Source of the DNA: Microbacteriaceae bacterium
GTDB taxonomy: Bacteria; Actinomycetota; Actinomycetes; Actinomycetales; Microbacteriaceae
Reading direction: 5' to 3'
Assembly (NCBI GenBank): GCA_003852775.1
Contig: RDDZ01000044.1
Span: 1-41,918, forward strand
DNA: 41,918 nucleotides
In this document: piece by piece, positions 31,763-39,720 of the stretch
Numbering within the stretch: position 1 is the first letter of the stretch
Layout: the number at the start of each line of letters is the position of its first letter
Program-made: the position numbers and the translations under genes
Notes under the pieces: generated by a model
Database searches by the model: none
What the model saw: the letters and a program-made list of their open reading frames with translations, nothing else
Told to the model about the DNA's origin: nothing

Positions 31763-32667
31763 GGATCGCCGTCACGGGCGCGTCGGGCTTCATCGGGGGT
31801 GCCGTCGCCACCGCCCTCGCCGCCGAGGACCACGACGTCACGGGCTTCGGCCGCCGCCTGCGCGGCTGGTCGCATCCGCGCGCCCGCTACCGCGTGTGGG
31901 ACATCACCGAGGGTCCGCTCAAGGGCGATCGCGACTTCGACGCGGTCGTGCACTGCGCGGCGCTCGCCGACGACTGGGCGCCGCTGCCCGAGGCGATGCG
32001 CGCGAACCGCACGGGCACGCGCCACGTCGTCGCGAGCTTCCCGGGGGCGCGCATCGTGCACCTGTCGACGTCGTCGGTGTACGACGCGTTCACGCCGACG
32101 GTCATGGCCCGCGAGGACGCGGCGCCCGTGAACCGGTTCCTGTCGAGCTACTCGGAGTCGAAGACGTTCGCCGAGTTCGAGGTGGCGGGGGCGGATGCCG
32201 TGGTGCTGCGCCCGCACGCCGTCTACGGTCCGGGCGACACGACGCTCCTGCCGCGCGTGCTCGAGGCCGTGCGCGGCGGGCGGCTCGTGCTGCCCGAGGG
32301 TGCGCGCGTGCCGCACTCGCTCACGCACGTCGACACGCTCGTCGACGCCGTGCGGCTGTCGCTGCGCGGGCCCGCGGGCGTCTACAACATCGCGGATGCG
32401 GACCCCGTGTCGCTCGCGGACGTGCTCGAGGAGTTCCTCGCCCGCCGCGGGGTGAAGGCGCGCATCGTGCGGCTGCCCTACGAGGCGGCGTTCCAGGCCG
32501 CGGGGCTCGCCGAGCGTGCGGCCCGCATCCGTCGCCGTCGCCCCCGCATCACCCGCTACGCCGTGAGTCAGCTCGGCCTCGAACGCACGCTTGACCTGTC
32601 GGCGGCCCGCGAGTCGCTCGGCTTCCGCCCGGCCGCCACGACTCTCGCCGGCGCGGAGCTGTGGTAG
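31759..32667 (+). CDS. OleD-like NAD(P)-dependent reductase (extended SDR)
   Basis: A 302-residue extended short-chain dehydrogenase/epimerase-family protein. The Rossmann start is MRIAVTGASGFIGGAVATAL, the VVHCAALADDWAP segment lies at the end of beta-4, and the catalytic pair is in YSESK (Tyr and Lys) after STSSVYDAF. OleD reduces the OleA beta-keto acid to the beta-hydroxy acid used by OleC, so the presence of both neighbours supports that role over sugar epimerase. It overlaps the OleC-like stop (ATGA) and is the last gene of the operon. Confidence 0.82.
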   Translation: MRIAVTGASGFIGGAVATALAAEDHDVTGFGRRLRGWSHPRARYRVWDITEGPLKGDRDFDAVVHCAALADDWAPLPEAMRANRTGTRHVVASFPGARIVHLSTSSVYDAFTPTVMAREDAAPVNRFLSSYSESKTFAEFEVAGADAVVLRPHAVYGPGDTTLLPRVLEAVRGGRLVLPEGARVPHSLTHVDTLVDAVRLSLRGPAGVYNIADADPVSLADVLEEFLARRGVKARIVRLPYEAAFQAAGLAERAARIRRRRPRITRYAVSQLGLERTLDLSAARESLGFRPAATTLAGAELW

Positions 32668-32678
32668 CGGTCCAGTAA

Positions 32679-32696
32679 GGTAAGGCGAGCCTTACC
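32679..32696. promoter_or_regulatory. DtxR/IdeR-type iron box
   Basis: GGTAAGGCGAGCCTTACC is a perfect inverted repeat (8-bp arms around GA) that matches the core of the DtxR/IdeR consensus (AGGTTAGGCTAACCT-like). It lies 28 bases before the siderophore-interacting protein, so iron-loaded regulator should repress that gene. Confidence 0.8.
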
Positions 32697-32723
32697 TCGC
32701 TCTCGACCTCGACAGGACGCCCG

Positions 32724-33524
32724 ATGAGTTTCCGCGACGCCCGCAGCTACGACGCCCATGCCCTCCTCGAGGTGGCGCGACGCGAGCAGGTGACCCCGCA
32801 CATGGTGCGCGTGACGGTCGCGGGCGACGACCTCGCCGACTTCCCCGACCACGGCTTCGACCACTGGTTCCGCCTGTTCCTTCCGCGGCCCGAGGCGGAT
32901 GAGGCGCTCGGCCGCCTGCCGAAGAAGGTCGACATCATCGGCACTCTCAAGTTCATGCGGATGCCGGAGGGCAGCCGCCCGGTCATGCGCTGCTACACGG
33001 TGCGCGAGTTCCGCCGCGAGCAGCGCGAGCTCGACATCGACTTCGTGGTGCATGGGGATGAGGGCGTCGCGGCCCCGTGGGCGCGCTCCGCCGAGCCGGG
33101 CGACCGTCTCGCGATCATCGACCAGGGCACCGGTTACGACCTGCGTGACGGCATCGAGAACCACCTGATCGTCGCCGACGAGACGGGACTGCCGGCCGTC
33201 ATCGGCATCCTGCGCTCGCTGCCGCGGCATCACCGCGGCGTCGCCTACGTCGAGATCCCGGATGCAGCCGACGAGCAGCCGCACGAGGCGCCCGACGGCT
33301 TCGAGGTGTGCTGGGTCGTGCGAGAGCCGGGCGCGAAACCCGGCACGGCCGTGCTCGACGTCGTTCGCTCGTCGCCCGTGCCCGCCGCCCCGTTCGCCGC
33401 CTACCTCGTGGGGGAGCAGGCCCTGCCCACCACTCTGCGCCGTTGGCTCGTGCACGAGCACCGCGTGCCGAAGGACCGCATCGCGTTCGTCGGCTACTGG
33501 CGCGAGGGTCGTCCCTACATGTGA
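32724..33524 (+). CDS. Siderophore-interacting protein (FAD ferric reductase)
   Basis: A 266-residue flavoprotein of the SIP/ViuB family that releases iron from imported ferric siderophores in the cytoplasm. The FAD-binding motif is MRCYTVREFR, preceded by HWFRLFLP. The NAD(P)H-side region has IVADETGLPAVIGILRSLP, and the C-terminal AYLVGEQALPTTLRRWLV and FVGYWREGRPY are the family ending. It is preceded by the iron box at 32679-32696, so expression under iron limitation is expected. ATG 32724 has an AGGAC ribosome site. It is a separate unit from the lipid operon. Confidence 0.93.
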   Translation: MSFRDARSYDAHALLEVARREQVTPHMVRVTVAGDDLADFPDHGFDHWFRLFLPRPEADEALGRLPKKVDIIGTLKFMRMPEGSRPVMRCYTVREFRREQRELDIDFVVHGDEGVAAPWARSAEPGDRLAIIDQGTGYDLRDGIENHLIVADETGLPAVIGILRSLPRHHRGVAYVEIPDAADEQPHEAPDGFEVCWVVREPGAKPGTAVLDVVRSSPVPAAPFAAYLVGEQALPTTLRRWLVHEHRVPKDRIAFVGYWREGRPYM

Positions 33525-33570
33525 CATGGCCTTCGGTCGACGAGCGCGCCCATCGGCAGCCGTGCCGCCA

Positions 33571-34989
33571 TCACGCCGTCGCGAGCAACCGGTCGCGCGC
33601 ACGGCTGCGGCTGGGCAGCGGTGTGCTGCGGAGCACGCCGTTCGCGTCGGTGTGCTCGAGCCGGTAGTCGGCACCTTCGCGTCGGATGCGCCATCGCCGG
33701 TTGTGCACGAGCAGGTGGCAGAACCGGCAGAGGAGCACGCCGGCATCGACGTCGGTGCGGCCGTGATGTTCGTCCCAGTGGTCGATGTGGTGCGCCTCGC
33801 AACAGGACGGCGGCCTGTCGCACATGAGGCAGCCGCCGTCGCGGGCGGCGAGTGCGACGCGCTGCTTCTCGGAGAACAGTCGCTGCTCGCGCCCGAGGTC
33901 GAGCACCCGACCGTCGCCGTCGAAGAGGATCGGGATCGCACCCGACGCGCAGATGTAGCGCTCGGCGGTGGCGATCGACACCGCGTCGTCGTGCCCCTCG
34001 AAGTACGCCGCGCCGATGCGCTCGCCGTCGACCGGGGCGGCATCGAGGTCGCGCTTCGTGACGAGCACCCGGACGGAGGGCGTACGGTTGCCGAGGAGCC
34101 TGCCGTCGTCGACGCGCGCGCCGATGCGGATGAGCTCGACGAACGTGTCGAGGGCGAGTTGCTCGGTGGTGCGCTCGTCGCGCACGATCTCGTCGGCGCC
34201 CGCCACGGCGGCCGGCTGCACGAAGCGGGGCCCGCCTCGACGTGGCGAGGTGACGGTGTCGAGGATCGGCACGACGATCGCGGCGGACTCCGGGTCGAGG
34301 AGACCCGTGAGCCGCGTCATGCCGTCGGCGAGCTTCGTCACGCGCAGATAGCGCTGGTCGTGCAGGGCGCGCTCGCGGGCGGCGATGCCCGCGAGGTCGA
34401 GTGTGTCGCGCGCCGCTGCCGCGCGCGCCGCCAGCTGTTCGAGGGTGAGCCCCGGTGCGTCGGTGACGAGTCGCGCGGCGGCTTCGGCGAGCGCCAGGAG
34501 CCACGCCTCGCGCTGCTCGGGTGCGGCGCCGACCGGCTCGGTGGTGGCGAGGCGCGAGCGGATGAGGTCGGCCGCGTCCGCGGAGATCGCGGCGGTGGCG
34601 ACGGCCTCGCCGAGCGTCGCGAGCCACCGCGGCCGTGGCGGCTCCGGCTCGCCGGCGGCCTCGGCCCGCGGCGGCAGCGGAAGGAGCTCCGCCGTGCGCA
34701 CGAGCGTGCGCGCATCGCGCGTGGAGCCGCCCGTGAGCCGCGAGATGAGCCCCTCGGCGCTGCGCTCGCCGTTCTGGGCGGCGAGCCCGTCGTGCCCCAG
34801 CTCGCGGCGCGATCGGAACGAGATCTCGCCCGCGATCGCGGCCGTCGCCGCCGAAACCCGCCGCTGCACCTCGGCGAGCACGCGCTGACTCTCGAGCAGC
34901 TCGTCGTCGCGCAGCGCGCGGGTCTCGGGGAGCGCGGGCGGCGCCGACAGATCGCCGAGTGAGGCGAGGAAGTCGGCGAGCGGGGTCAT
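33571..34989 (-). CDS. DUF222/HNH endonuclease-domain protein (13E12-type)
   Basis: About 472 residues. Residues ~20-330 form the DUF222 region typical of the 13E12 repeat family (RALRDDELLESQRVLAEVQRR..., LTGLLDPESAAIVVPILD). Near residues 380-425 is an HNH nuclease domain with CLMCDRPPSCCEAHHIDHW and a second Cys/His set in LLCRFCHLLVH. The protein's job is unknown; some mycobacterial members belong to the LexA regulon. The start is uncertain: ATG 34989 is chosen because a LexA-like box covers the alternative ATG at 35016. Confidence 0.85.
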   Translation of the reverse strand: MTPLADFLASLGDLSAPPALPETRALRDDELLESQRVLAEVQRRVSAATAAIAGEISFRSRRELGHDGLAAQNGERSAEGLISRLTGGSTRDARTLVRTAELLPLPPRAEAAGEPEPPRPRWLATLGEAVATAAISADAADLIRSRLATTEPVGAAPEQREAWLLALAEAAARLVTDAPGLTLEQLAARAAAARDTLDLAGIAARERALHDQRYLRVTKLADGMTRLTGLLDPESAAIVVPILDTVTSPRRGGPRFVQPAAVAGADEIVRDERTTEQLALDTFVELIRIGARVDDGRLLGNRTPSVRVLVTKRDLDAAPVDGERIGAAYFEGHDDAVSIATAERYICASGAIPILFDGDGRVLDLGREQRLFSEKQRVALAARDGGCLMCDRPPSCCEAHHIDHWDEHHGRTDVDAGVLLCRFCHLLVHNRRWRIRREGADYRLEHTDANGVLRSTPLPSRSRARDRLLATA

Positions 34990-35008
34990 GCATCCATGAT
35001 CCCAGGTG

Positions 35009-35024
35009 TCGAACATATGCTCTA
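35009..35024. promoter_or_regulatory. Possible LexA (SOS) box
   Basis: TCGAACATATGCTCTA differs from the actinobacterial SOS palindrome TCGAAC-N4-GTTCGA at two bases of the right arm. It lies just upstream of the HNH gene, where such a box would act. The match is imperfect, so this is tentative. Confidence 0.35.
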
Positions 35025-35089
35025 GGGTCGGGGCGATATCCGCGAAGAGGCCGCATTGCCCCGCATTGTGGAGGAGAGGAAGCCCCCAG

Positions 35090-36334
35090 CTAGACCTTCT
35101 CCACCACGAGCGACGCGTACGCCGGGATGAGCACCTTGCGCCCGTAGCGCCGCGACACGACGCGGTACGGCCGCCCGTCGCCCACGAGCAGCTCGAGGAT
35201 CGCCGCGAGCTCCGCCCGAGCCAGCGGCCCCCCGAGGCACAGGTGCCGCCCCGCCCCGAACCACAGCTGCCGGTTGTGCGGCAGGTACGGCCGGTCCATG
35301 CGGAACGCCCCCGCGACGTTGTTGGCCGTCCAGGTGAGCACCATGACGCGCTCCCCGGCGCGCAGCGTCCGCCCCGCGACCTCGACGTCGGCGAGCACCG
35401 AGCGGCCGATGAGCGGCGCCGGGCTCGTGACGCGCAGCGCCTCGCGCACGGTGTCGTCGCGGTGCTCGGGGTGCGCGAGCAGGCGCGGCAGCTCGCCGGA
35501 GTCGTACAGGATCGCCGCCATCCGGGCCATCGCCGAGGCCGCGGTCTCGGTGCCCGCCACCATGAGCAGCGTCGAGAGGCCCTTCGTCTCCTGTAGCGAG
35601 AGGCCCAGCTCTCGGCAGCGGCCGATGACGGTGTCGGGCGACGCCGTCGCGAACACGCCGTCGATGTGACCCGTGAGCTCGTCGACGATGCCGCGGGCGA
35701 GCGCGATCTTGTCGGGCGGGAGCTGCGTGTCGGCGGTCGTGCCGAGGGCGATCGAGGCGAGGCGCTCGCCCGTCGCGAAGATGTCGCGGTAGGCGTCGTC
35801 GCCGCGCGCCGGGTCGACGGGCACCCCGAGCAGCTGCGTCACCATCCGTCCGACGAGGATGCGCGAGAGGTCGGCGAGGTCGAGCGGCTCGCCGGCCTCG
35901 AACGCGGCTCGCGCCTCGCGCAGGCGCTCGCCCCACGCGTGCTCGACGAAGCCCGCCGAGGTGCGCTCGGTGAAGAGCTCCTTGCTGCGGGTGCGGAGGT
36001 CGTGGTGGCCGGGCCCGTCGAAGAGGTCGTAGACCCAATCGCCGAGGATCTGCGCCCACAGGTGGCCGACGCCGCCCTCCGAGAGCAGCGTGAGGTGGGC
36101 GGGGTCGTTGAGCAGGTTGCGGGCGACGACCGGATCGGAGGTGATCCATCCGAGCCCCGGCACCTTCATGAGTGGCCGCGCGAACTGCCCGAGCCAGTTG
36201 AGCACCGGCAGCGCGGGCCGGGCGGCGCGCAGCAGTCGGTGCTCGTGGGCGGCGGCGCCGTTCCCGAAGCCGTCGGCGATCAGGCGGATGCGGCGCTCGC
36301 GCGGGGCGGCGTCCAGTTCGGCGGCGACGGGCAC
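35090..36334 (-). CDS. Cytochrome P450 (second)
   Basis: A 414-residue soluble P450. The I-helix is LMVAGTETAASAMARM, the ExxR pair lies in REALRVTSPAPLIGRS, and the heme loop is FGAGRHLCLGGPLAR with the Cys ligand. It resembles the P450 of the lipid operon in these motifs but is longer at the N-terminus and lies in its own unit. GTG 36334 follows TAGGCT by six bases, so it is probably leaderless, and it is divergent from the lipoprotein gene. Its substrate is unknown. Confidence 0.92.
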   Translation of the reverse strand: MPVAAELDAAPRERRIRLIADGFGNGAAAHEHRLLRAARPALPVLNWLGQFARPLMKVPGLGWITSDPVVARNLLNDPAHLTLLSEGGVGHLWAQILGDWVYDLFDGPGHHDLRTRSKELFTERTSAGFVEHAWGERLREARAAFEAGEPLDLADLSRILVGRMVTQLLGVPVDPARGDDAYRDIFATGERLASIALGTTADTQLPPDKIALARGIVDELTGHIDGVFATASPDTVIGRCRELGLSLQETKGLSTLLMVAGTETAASAMARMAAILYDSGELPRLLAHPEHRDDTVREALRVTSPAPLIGRSVLADVEVAGRTLRAGERVMVLTWTANNVAGAFRMDRPYLPHNRQLWFGAGRHLCLGGPLARAELAAILELLVGDGRPYRVVSRRYGRKVLIPAYASLVVEKV

Positions 36335-36340
36335 GGGGTC

Positions 36341-36346
36341 AGCCTA
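36341..36346 (-). promoter_or_regulatory. -10 hexamer TAGGCT before the second P450
   Basis: On the minus strand TAGGCT is followed by six bases and GTG 36334. It shares the 47-base gap with the divergent TAACGT hexamer of the lipoprotein gene. Confidence 0.5.
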
Positions 36347-36369
36347 CTGACGGGGACGGCCGCCCTCGC

Positions 36370-36375
36370 TAACGT
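36370..36375 (+). promoter_or_regulatory. -10 hexamer TAACGT before the lipoprotein gene
   Basis: TAACGT is followed by six bases and ATG 36382, which suggests a leaderless message. Confidence 0.5.
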
Positions 36376-36381
36376 GTGCGC

Positions 36382-37215
36382 ATGACGCGGATGCGCGCCC
36401 CGCTCGCGGCGGTCGCCGCGGCCGCGGTGCTGCTCGCGGGGTGCTCTCCGGCGGAGCCCTCCGCCCCCGCCCCGCCCGAGGGGGTGACGGTCGCGATCGT
36501 CCAGCAGCGCTCCGACGTCGCCGAGCGGATGGCCCAGGTGCGTGTCTACAACGGCTCCGACGAGGCGTTCGCCTTCGCGGCCGTGCGCGTCGACGACGGG
36601 CGGTTCGCGGCATCCGTCGACCTCGAGGCGGATGCGGACCTCGCCCCCGGCCGCACGGTGGACCTGCGCTTCGCCCTCCCCGAGGTCGCGTGCGACGACC
36701 CCGACGAGCTGCGCACGGTCGTGTTCGGCCTGCCCGACGGAGGGGAGCTCGCGGTCGACCTCACGGGTGCCGAGGACTTCACGCGCGGCCTCCACGAGCG
36801 CGAGTGCCTGATGCGCGACATCGAGCGCACGGCCTCGCTCGCGTGGACGGCGTTCGAGCCGTCGGCGCCCGGCGAGCCCGCGCACGCGATGCTCACCGCG
36901 ACGCCGACGGGGTCGGGCGATCCGGTCGAGTTCGCCGGCATCCGGTCCACCAATCTGCTGCGCTTCCGGCCGAGAGACGGCGAGTTCTGGAGGCTGGCGC
37001 TCGGCCTCGACGCGGCGTCGCCCGTCACGGGCGTCGAGGTGCCGCTCGTGCCGCAGCGCTGCGATCCGCACGTCGTGCAGGAGGACAAACGCGGCACGAT
37101 CTTCACGATCGACGTCGACCTGCCGCGTGAGGGCACGGTGGAGCTCGCGATGCCGCCCGAGCTCAAGGCGCGCGTGCTGACGTGGGTCGCCGAGTGGTGC
37201 GAGTTCGGCCGCTGA
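36382..37215 (+). CDS. Lipoprotein of unknown function
   Basis: A 277-residue exported lipoprotein with a signal peptide ending in the lipobox LLAGC (Cys near residue 22). The mature part has two beta-rich halves; the first reads like a domain that handles charged ligands (VRVYNGSDEAFAFAAVRVDDG), and later come FAGIRSTNLLRFRPRDGEFW and EVPLVPQRCDPHVVQEDKRG. Cys residues are few (CDD, REC, RCD, WCEF) and could form two disulfides. I do not recognise the family. It faces the second P450 gene divergently; a functional link is not shown. Confidence 0.75.
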   Translation: MTRMRAPLAAVAAAAVLLAGCSPAEPSAPAPPEGVTVAIVQQRSDVAERMAQVRVYNGSDEAFAFAAVRVDDGRFAASVDLEADADLAPGRTVDLRFALPEVACDDPDELRTVVFGLPDGGELAVDLTGAEDFTRGLHERECLMRDIERTASLAWTAFEPSAPGEPAHAMLTATPTGSGDPVEFAGIRSTNLLRFRPRDGEFWRLALGLDAASPVTGVEVPLVPQRCDPHVVQEDKRGTIFTIDVDLPREGTVELAMPPELKARVLTWVAEWCEFGR

Positions 37216-37230
37216 CGCCGAGGCCGCGGG

Positions 37231-37722
37231 TCAGTCGAAGTCGAGGATGAGCTTGCGCAGCAGCCCCGCGAGGCGCTCCTGATCCGCGGGGGAGAGGGCC
37301 CCGAGCAGTTCGCGCTCGCGCTTCACGAGGTCGACCATGGCGTTGTCGACGGCCACGCGGCCGGCATCCGTCATCTCGACGAGCACGCCGCGGCCGTCGT
37401 GCGGGTCGGTGCGGCGCTCGACGAAGCCGCGCTCGACGAGGCGGTCGATGCGGTTCGTCATCGTGCCGCTCGAGACGAGCGTCTGCTGGAGGAGCGCCTT
37501 CGGGCTCGACTGGAACGGGGTGCCCTCGCGACGGAGCGCGGCAAGCACGTCGAACTCCCACGGCTCGAGGCCCGAGCTGTTGAACGCATCGCGGCGGGCG
37601 CGGTCGAGGTGCTTCGCCAGGCGGCCGACACGCGAGAGCACCTGCAGAGGAGAGAAGTCGAGCTCCGGGTGCGCCTGCTGCCACGCCGCGACGATCCGGT
37701 CGACCTCGTCGTTCTCGGGCAT
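37231..37722 (-). CDS. MarR-family transcriptional regulator
   Basis: A 163-residue winged-helix regulator. The fold reads LEPWEFDVLAALRREG, LLQQTLVSSGTMTNRIDRLVERGFVERR and the wing DPHDGRGVLVEMTDAG, the standard MarR order, with dimer helices at both ends. ATG 37722 is preceded by CATAAT six bases upstream. It is divergent from the nucleoside hydrolase gene and the 51-base gap between them has an inverted repeat, so it probably controls that gene and itself. Confidence 0.9.
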   Translation of the reverse strand: MPENDEVDRIVAAWQQAHPELDFSPLQVLSRVGRLAKHLDRARRDAFNSSGLEPWEFDVLAALRREGTPFQSSPKALLQQTLVSSGTMTNRIDRLVERGFVERRTDPHDGRGVLVEMTDAGRVAVDNAMVDLVKRERELLGALSPADQERLAGLLRKLILDFD

Positions 37723-37738
37723 CTGCCCATTATGGCGA

Positions 37739-37761
37739 TCGGAGCACCCGCCGCGCTCCGA
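37739..37761. promoter_or_regulatory. Inverted repeat between marR and nucleoside hydrolase
   Basis: TCGGAGC and GCTCCGA (7-bp perfect arms, nine bases apart) sit in the short divergent gap. This is a candidate MarR binding site; no experimental consensus is available for this subfamily. Confidence 0.4.
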
Positions 37762-37773
37762 CAGAATGTTCCG

Positions 37774-38730
37774 GTGCCTATTCCCGTGATCTTGGACGTC
37801 GACACCGGCGTCGACGACGCCCTCGCCCTGCTGTTCGCCGCCTCGCACCCCGAGCTCGACCTCGTGGCGGTGAGCTGCGTCGCCGGGAACGCGAGCCTGC
37901 CGCTCGTCGTCGACAACACGCTCCGCGTGCTCCACGCCGTGGGTGCCGATCACGTGCCGGTCGCCGCCGGCGCGCAGCGCCCGCTCATCGAGCCGGCGCG
38001 CGACGCGGGCCACGTGCACGGCGGCGACGGTCTCGCCGGCATCCAGCTCCCGCCCGCCGAGCGCGCGGCCGAGCCGGAGGTCGCGGTCGAGTTCCTGCGG
38101 CGCACCATCCTCGCGCACCCCGAGCCCGTCACCCTCGTGACGCTCGCCCCGCAGACCAACATCGCCCTCCTGCTGCGCACGTACCCGGAGGTCACCGAGA
38201 ACATCGCGCGCGTCGTCTTCATGGGCGGCGCCGCGGGTGCCGGCAATGCGACCGCGGTCGCCGAGTTCAACGTGTGGCACGACCCGGAGGCCGCCGCGAT
38301 CGTGCTCGACTCGGGTGTGCCGCTCTACATGTACGGCCTCGACGTGTTCGAGCGCGTGTCGGTGCCCCAGGAGGTCGCGCTCGAGCTCGTTGCATCCGCC
38401 GACCCCGTGTCGTCGCTCGTCGGGCAGCTCGTCAACCACCGCATCCGCGACCGCGACGGGGCCGAGTCGGTGTACCTCGGCCACATCGGCGACGCCGGGG
38501 CGGTGTGCAGCATCGTGGCCCCGGACGCGCTGCGCACCGAGCACCTGCCGGTGCGCGTCGAGCTCGCGGGCTACGGCCGCGGGCAGACGATCGTCGACCG
38601 TCGCCAGTTCCCCGGCGAGGACCTCTTCCACGGCCTCGCCGACGGCTGGGTGGACGTCGAGGTGGCGCTCGAGATCGACGACGAGCGGATCGCGAACCTC
38701 TTCCTCGACACGGTCACCAAGCGGCGCTGA
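37774..38730 (+). CDS. Nucleoside hydrolase (inosine-uridine preferring type)
   Basis: A 318-residue hydrolase that cleaves the N-glycosidic bond of nucleosides to base and ribose. The calcium-binding DxDxxxDD motif is at the start (ILDVDTGVDDALALL), followed by VSCVAGNASL, the HGGDGLAG loop, VTLAPQTNIALLL, VVFMGGAAGAGN and the substrate-binding FNVWHDPEAAAIVL. Length is normal for the family. Start GTG 37774 gives the motif at the expected residue 8. It is divergent from marR. Salvage of purine or pyrimidine nucleosides is the expected role. Confidence 0.93.
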   Translation: MPIPVILDVDTGVDDALALLFAASHPELDLVAVSCVAGNASLPLVVDNTLRVLHAVGADHVPVAAGAQRPLIEPARDAGHVHGGDGLAGIQLPPAERAAEPEVAVEFLRRTILAHPEPVTLVTLAPQTNIALLLRTYPEVTENIARVVFMGGAAGAGNATAVAEFNVWHDPEAAAIVLDSGVPLYMYGLDVFERVSVPQEVALELVASADPVSSLVGQLVNHRIRDRDGAESVYLGHIGDAGAVCSIVAPDALRTEHLPVRVELAGYGRGQTIVDRRQFPGEDLFHGLADGWVDVEVALEIDDERIANLFLDTVTKRR

Positions 38731-38741
38731 GCCTCTGGGCG

Positions 38742-38967
38742 TCAGCCCTCGGCCGTGTCGCTGCCGTCGGCGCCGCCGTCCGCGCCGCCGGCGCGCGGGC
38801 TGGGGCAGGGTGCCGAGCGGGGCGAGCAGCGCCGGGAGGTGCGAGACGTCCATGGCGGTGACGTCCGGGCGGATCGTGCCCTGCGCGTGCCCGCGCGCGA
38901 GCATCGAGAGCGCACGCGGATGCCACTCGGTGACGGCCGGGCCGTAGGCGGGGTCGATCTCCGCCAT
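38742..38967 (-). pseudogene. Probable TetR regulator C-terminal remnant
   Basis: The first 50 residues from ATG 38967 (EIDPAYGPAVTEW, LARGHAQGTIRPDVTAMDVS) resemble the C-terminal ligand domain of TetR-family regulators. The N-terminal DNA-binding half is absent, and after LAPLGTLPQP the frame turns to low-complexity arginine; a frame change would lead to a stop at 38742-38744. It looks like a decayed piece of a regulator. Confidence in the family is modest. Confidence 0.35.
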
Positions 38968-38971
38968 CCGC

Positions 38972-39205
38972 GCTCAGGGCGCGGGTGATCCCACCGGTGG
39001 AGAGACGGATGTCGGTGACGGTGACGGTGACGGTGGCGGGACGGATTCCGGTTCCGACCCGCAGGCGGGCGAGGACGTTCTCGACGAGACGCCCGCGGCA
39101 TCCGGGTTCGATGCGACGCCGATCTGGATCGCGGTGCTGCTCGTGCTGGTGCTCGGAGGTGGTCTCGCCGCGGCGCTCGTGCTCATGCGGCGCCGGGCGA
39201 CCTGA
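38972..39205 (+). pseudogene. C-terminal fragment of a membrane-anchored surface protein
   Basis: The open frame reads GDPTGGETDV, a Gly-Asp linker (GDGDGDGDGGG) and a Pro-Ala-Ser stretch, then one hydrophobic helix (WIAVLLVLVLGGGLAAALVLM) and the positive tail RRRAT before TGA at 39203-39205. This is the usual tail of cell-surface proteins with a C-terminal anchor helix. No start codon or upstream domain fits, because the plus-strand frame meets the oppositely oriented TetR remnant near 38970. Both genes are cut at the same point. Confidence 0.55.
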
Positions 39206-39256
39206 CGGGAGACCGCCCCGCCTGTCTGCAAGACTTGAGCGCGCGCCTCGGCGCGA

Positions 39257-39328
39257 TCCGCTTTGGTGTAACGGCAGCACGACGGCCTTTGGAGCCGTGA
39301 GGTCCAGGTTCGAATCCTGGAGGCGGAG
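39257..39328 (+). tRNA. tRNA-Gln (anticodon TTG)
   Basis: The 72 bases fold as a cloverleaf: acceptor TCCGCTT with AGGCGGA, anticodon stem GGC/GCC around the loop CTTTGGA (anticodon TTG, Gln), and the T-arm with GGTTCGAATCC. G39328 is the discriminator; the CCA end is not fully encoded. It reads CAA, and wobble could extend to CAG. Confidence 0.93.
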
Positions 39329-39363
39329 CACGGAGGGAGTCCCGTGCCCGCTCCCGCGGGATG

Positions 39364-39714
39364 CTAGGCCGTCGTCAGCAGGCCTGCCACGGCGTCGAGC
39401 GAGCCGGGCACGAGTCGGTAGTACGACCACGTGCCGCGCTTGCTGCGCGTGAGGAACCCGGCGTCGACGAGCAGCTTGAGGTGGTGCGACACCGTCGGCT
39501 GGCTGAGGCCCACGGGCTCCGTGAGGTCGCAGACGCAGGCCCCCTGGCCGTCGGATGCCGCGACGATCGAGATGAGGCGCAGCCGCGTCGGGTCGGCGAG
39601 CGCCTTGAGCCGGTGGGCGAGGTCCGTCGCCTGCTCGGCGGGGATCGTCTCGCGGGTGAGCGGCGCGCAGCAGGCCGCGAGGTCCCGCACGGGGAGCAGC
39701 TCGATGGTGGACAC
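39364..39714 (-). CDS. arsR: Arsenic-responsive ArsR repressor
   Basis: A 116-residue winged-helix repressor. The recognition helix reads LSQPTVSHHLKLLVDAGFL. Cys15-Cys16 near the N-terminus match the Cys15/Cys16 pair that corynebacterial ArsR uses to bind As(III), and a further Cys pair, Cys60 and Cys62 in ACVCDL, supplies the third ligand region. GTG 39714 follows TATGCT by six bases. It is divergent from the FAD oxidoreductase, and two matching palindromes sit in the shared gap, so it should repress both directions until arsenite binds. Confidence 0.9.
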   Translation of the reverse strand: MSTIELLPVRDLAACCAPLTRETIPAEQATDLAHRLKALADPTRLRLISIVAASDGQGACVCDLTEPVGLSQPTVSHHLKLLVDAGFLTRSKRGTWSYYRLVPGSLDAVAGLLTTA

Positions 39715-39720
39715 GCGGCC

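Noticed and set aside
37723-38967. Extension of the MarR frame upstream to 38967, which would fuse it with the TetR-like remnant
   Set aside because: The added part is antisense to the nucleoside hydrolase. MarR has a good start at 37722.
39012-39038. GTGACG tandem repeats as a regulatory or CRISPR-like array
   Set aside because: They code for the Gly-Asp linker of the surface-protein tail; there are no spacers.
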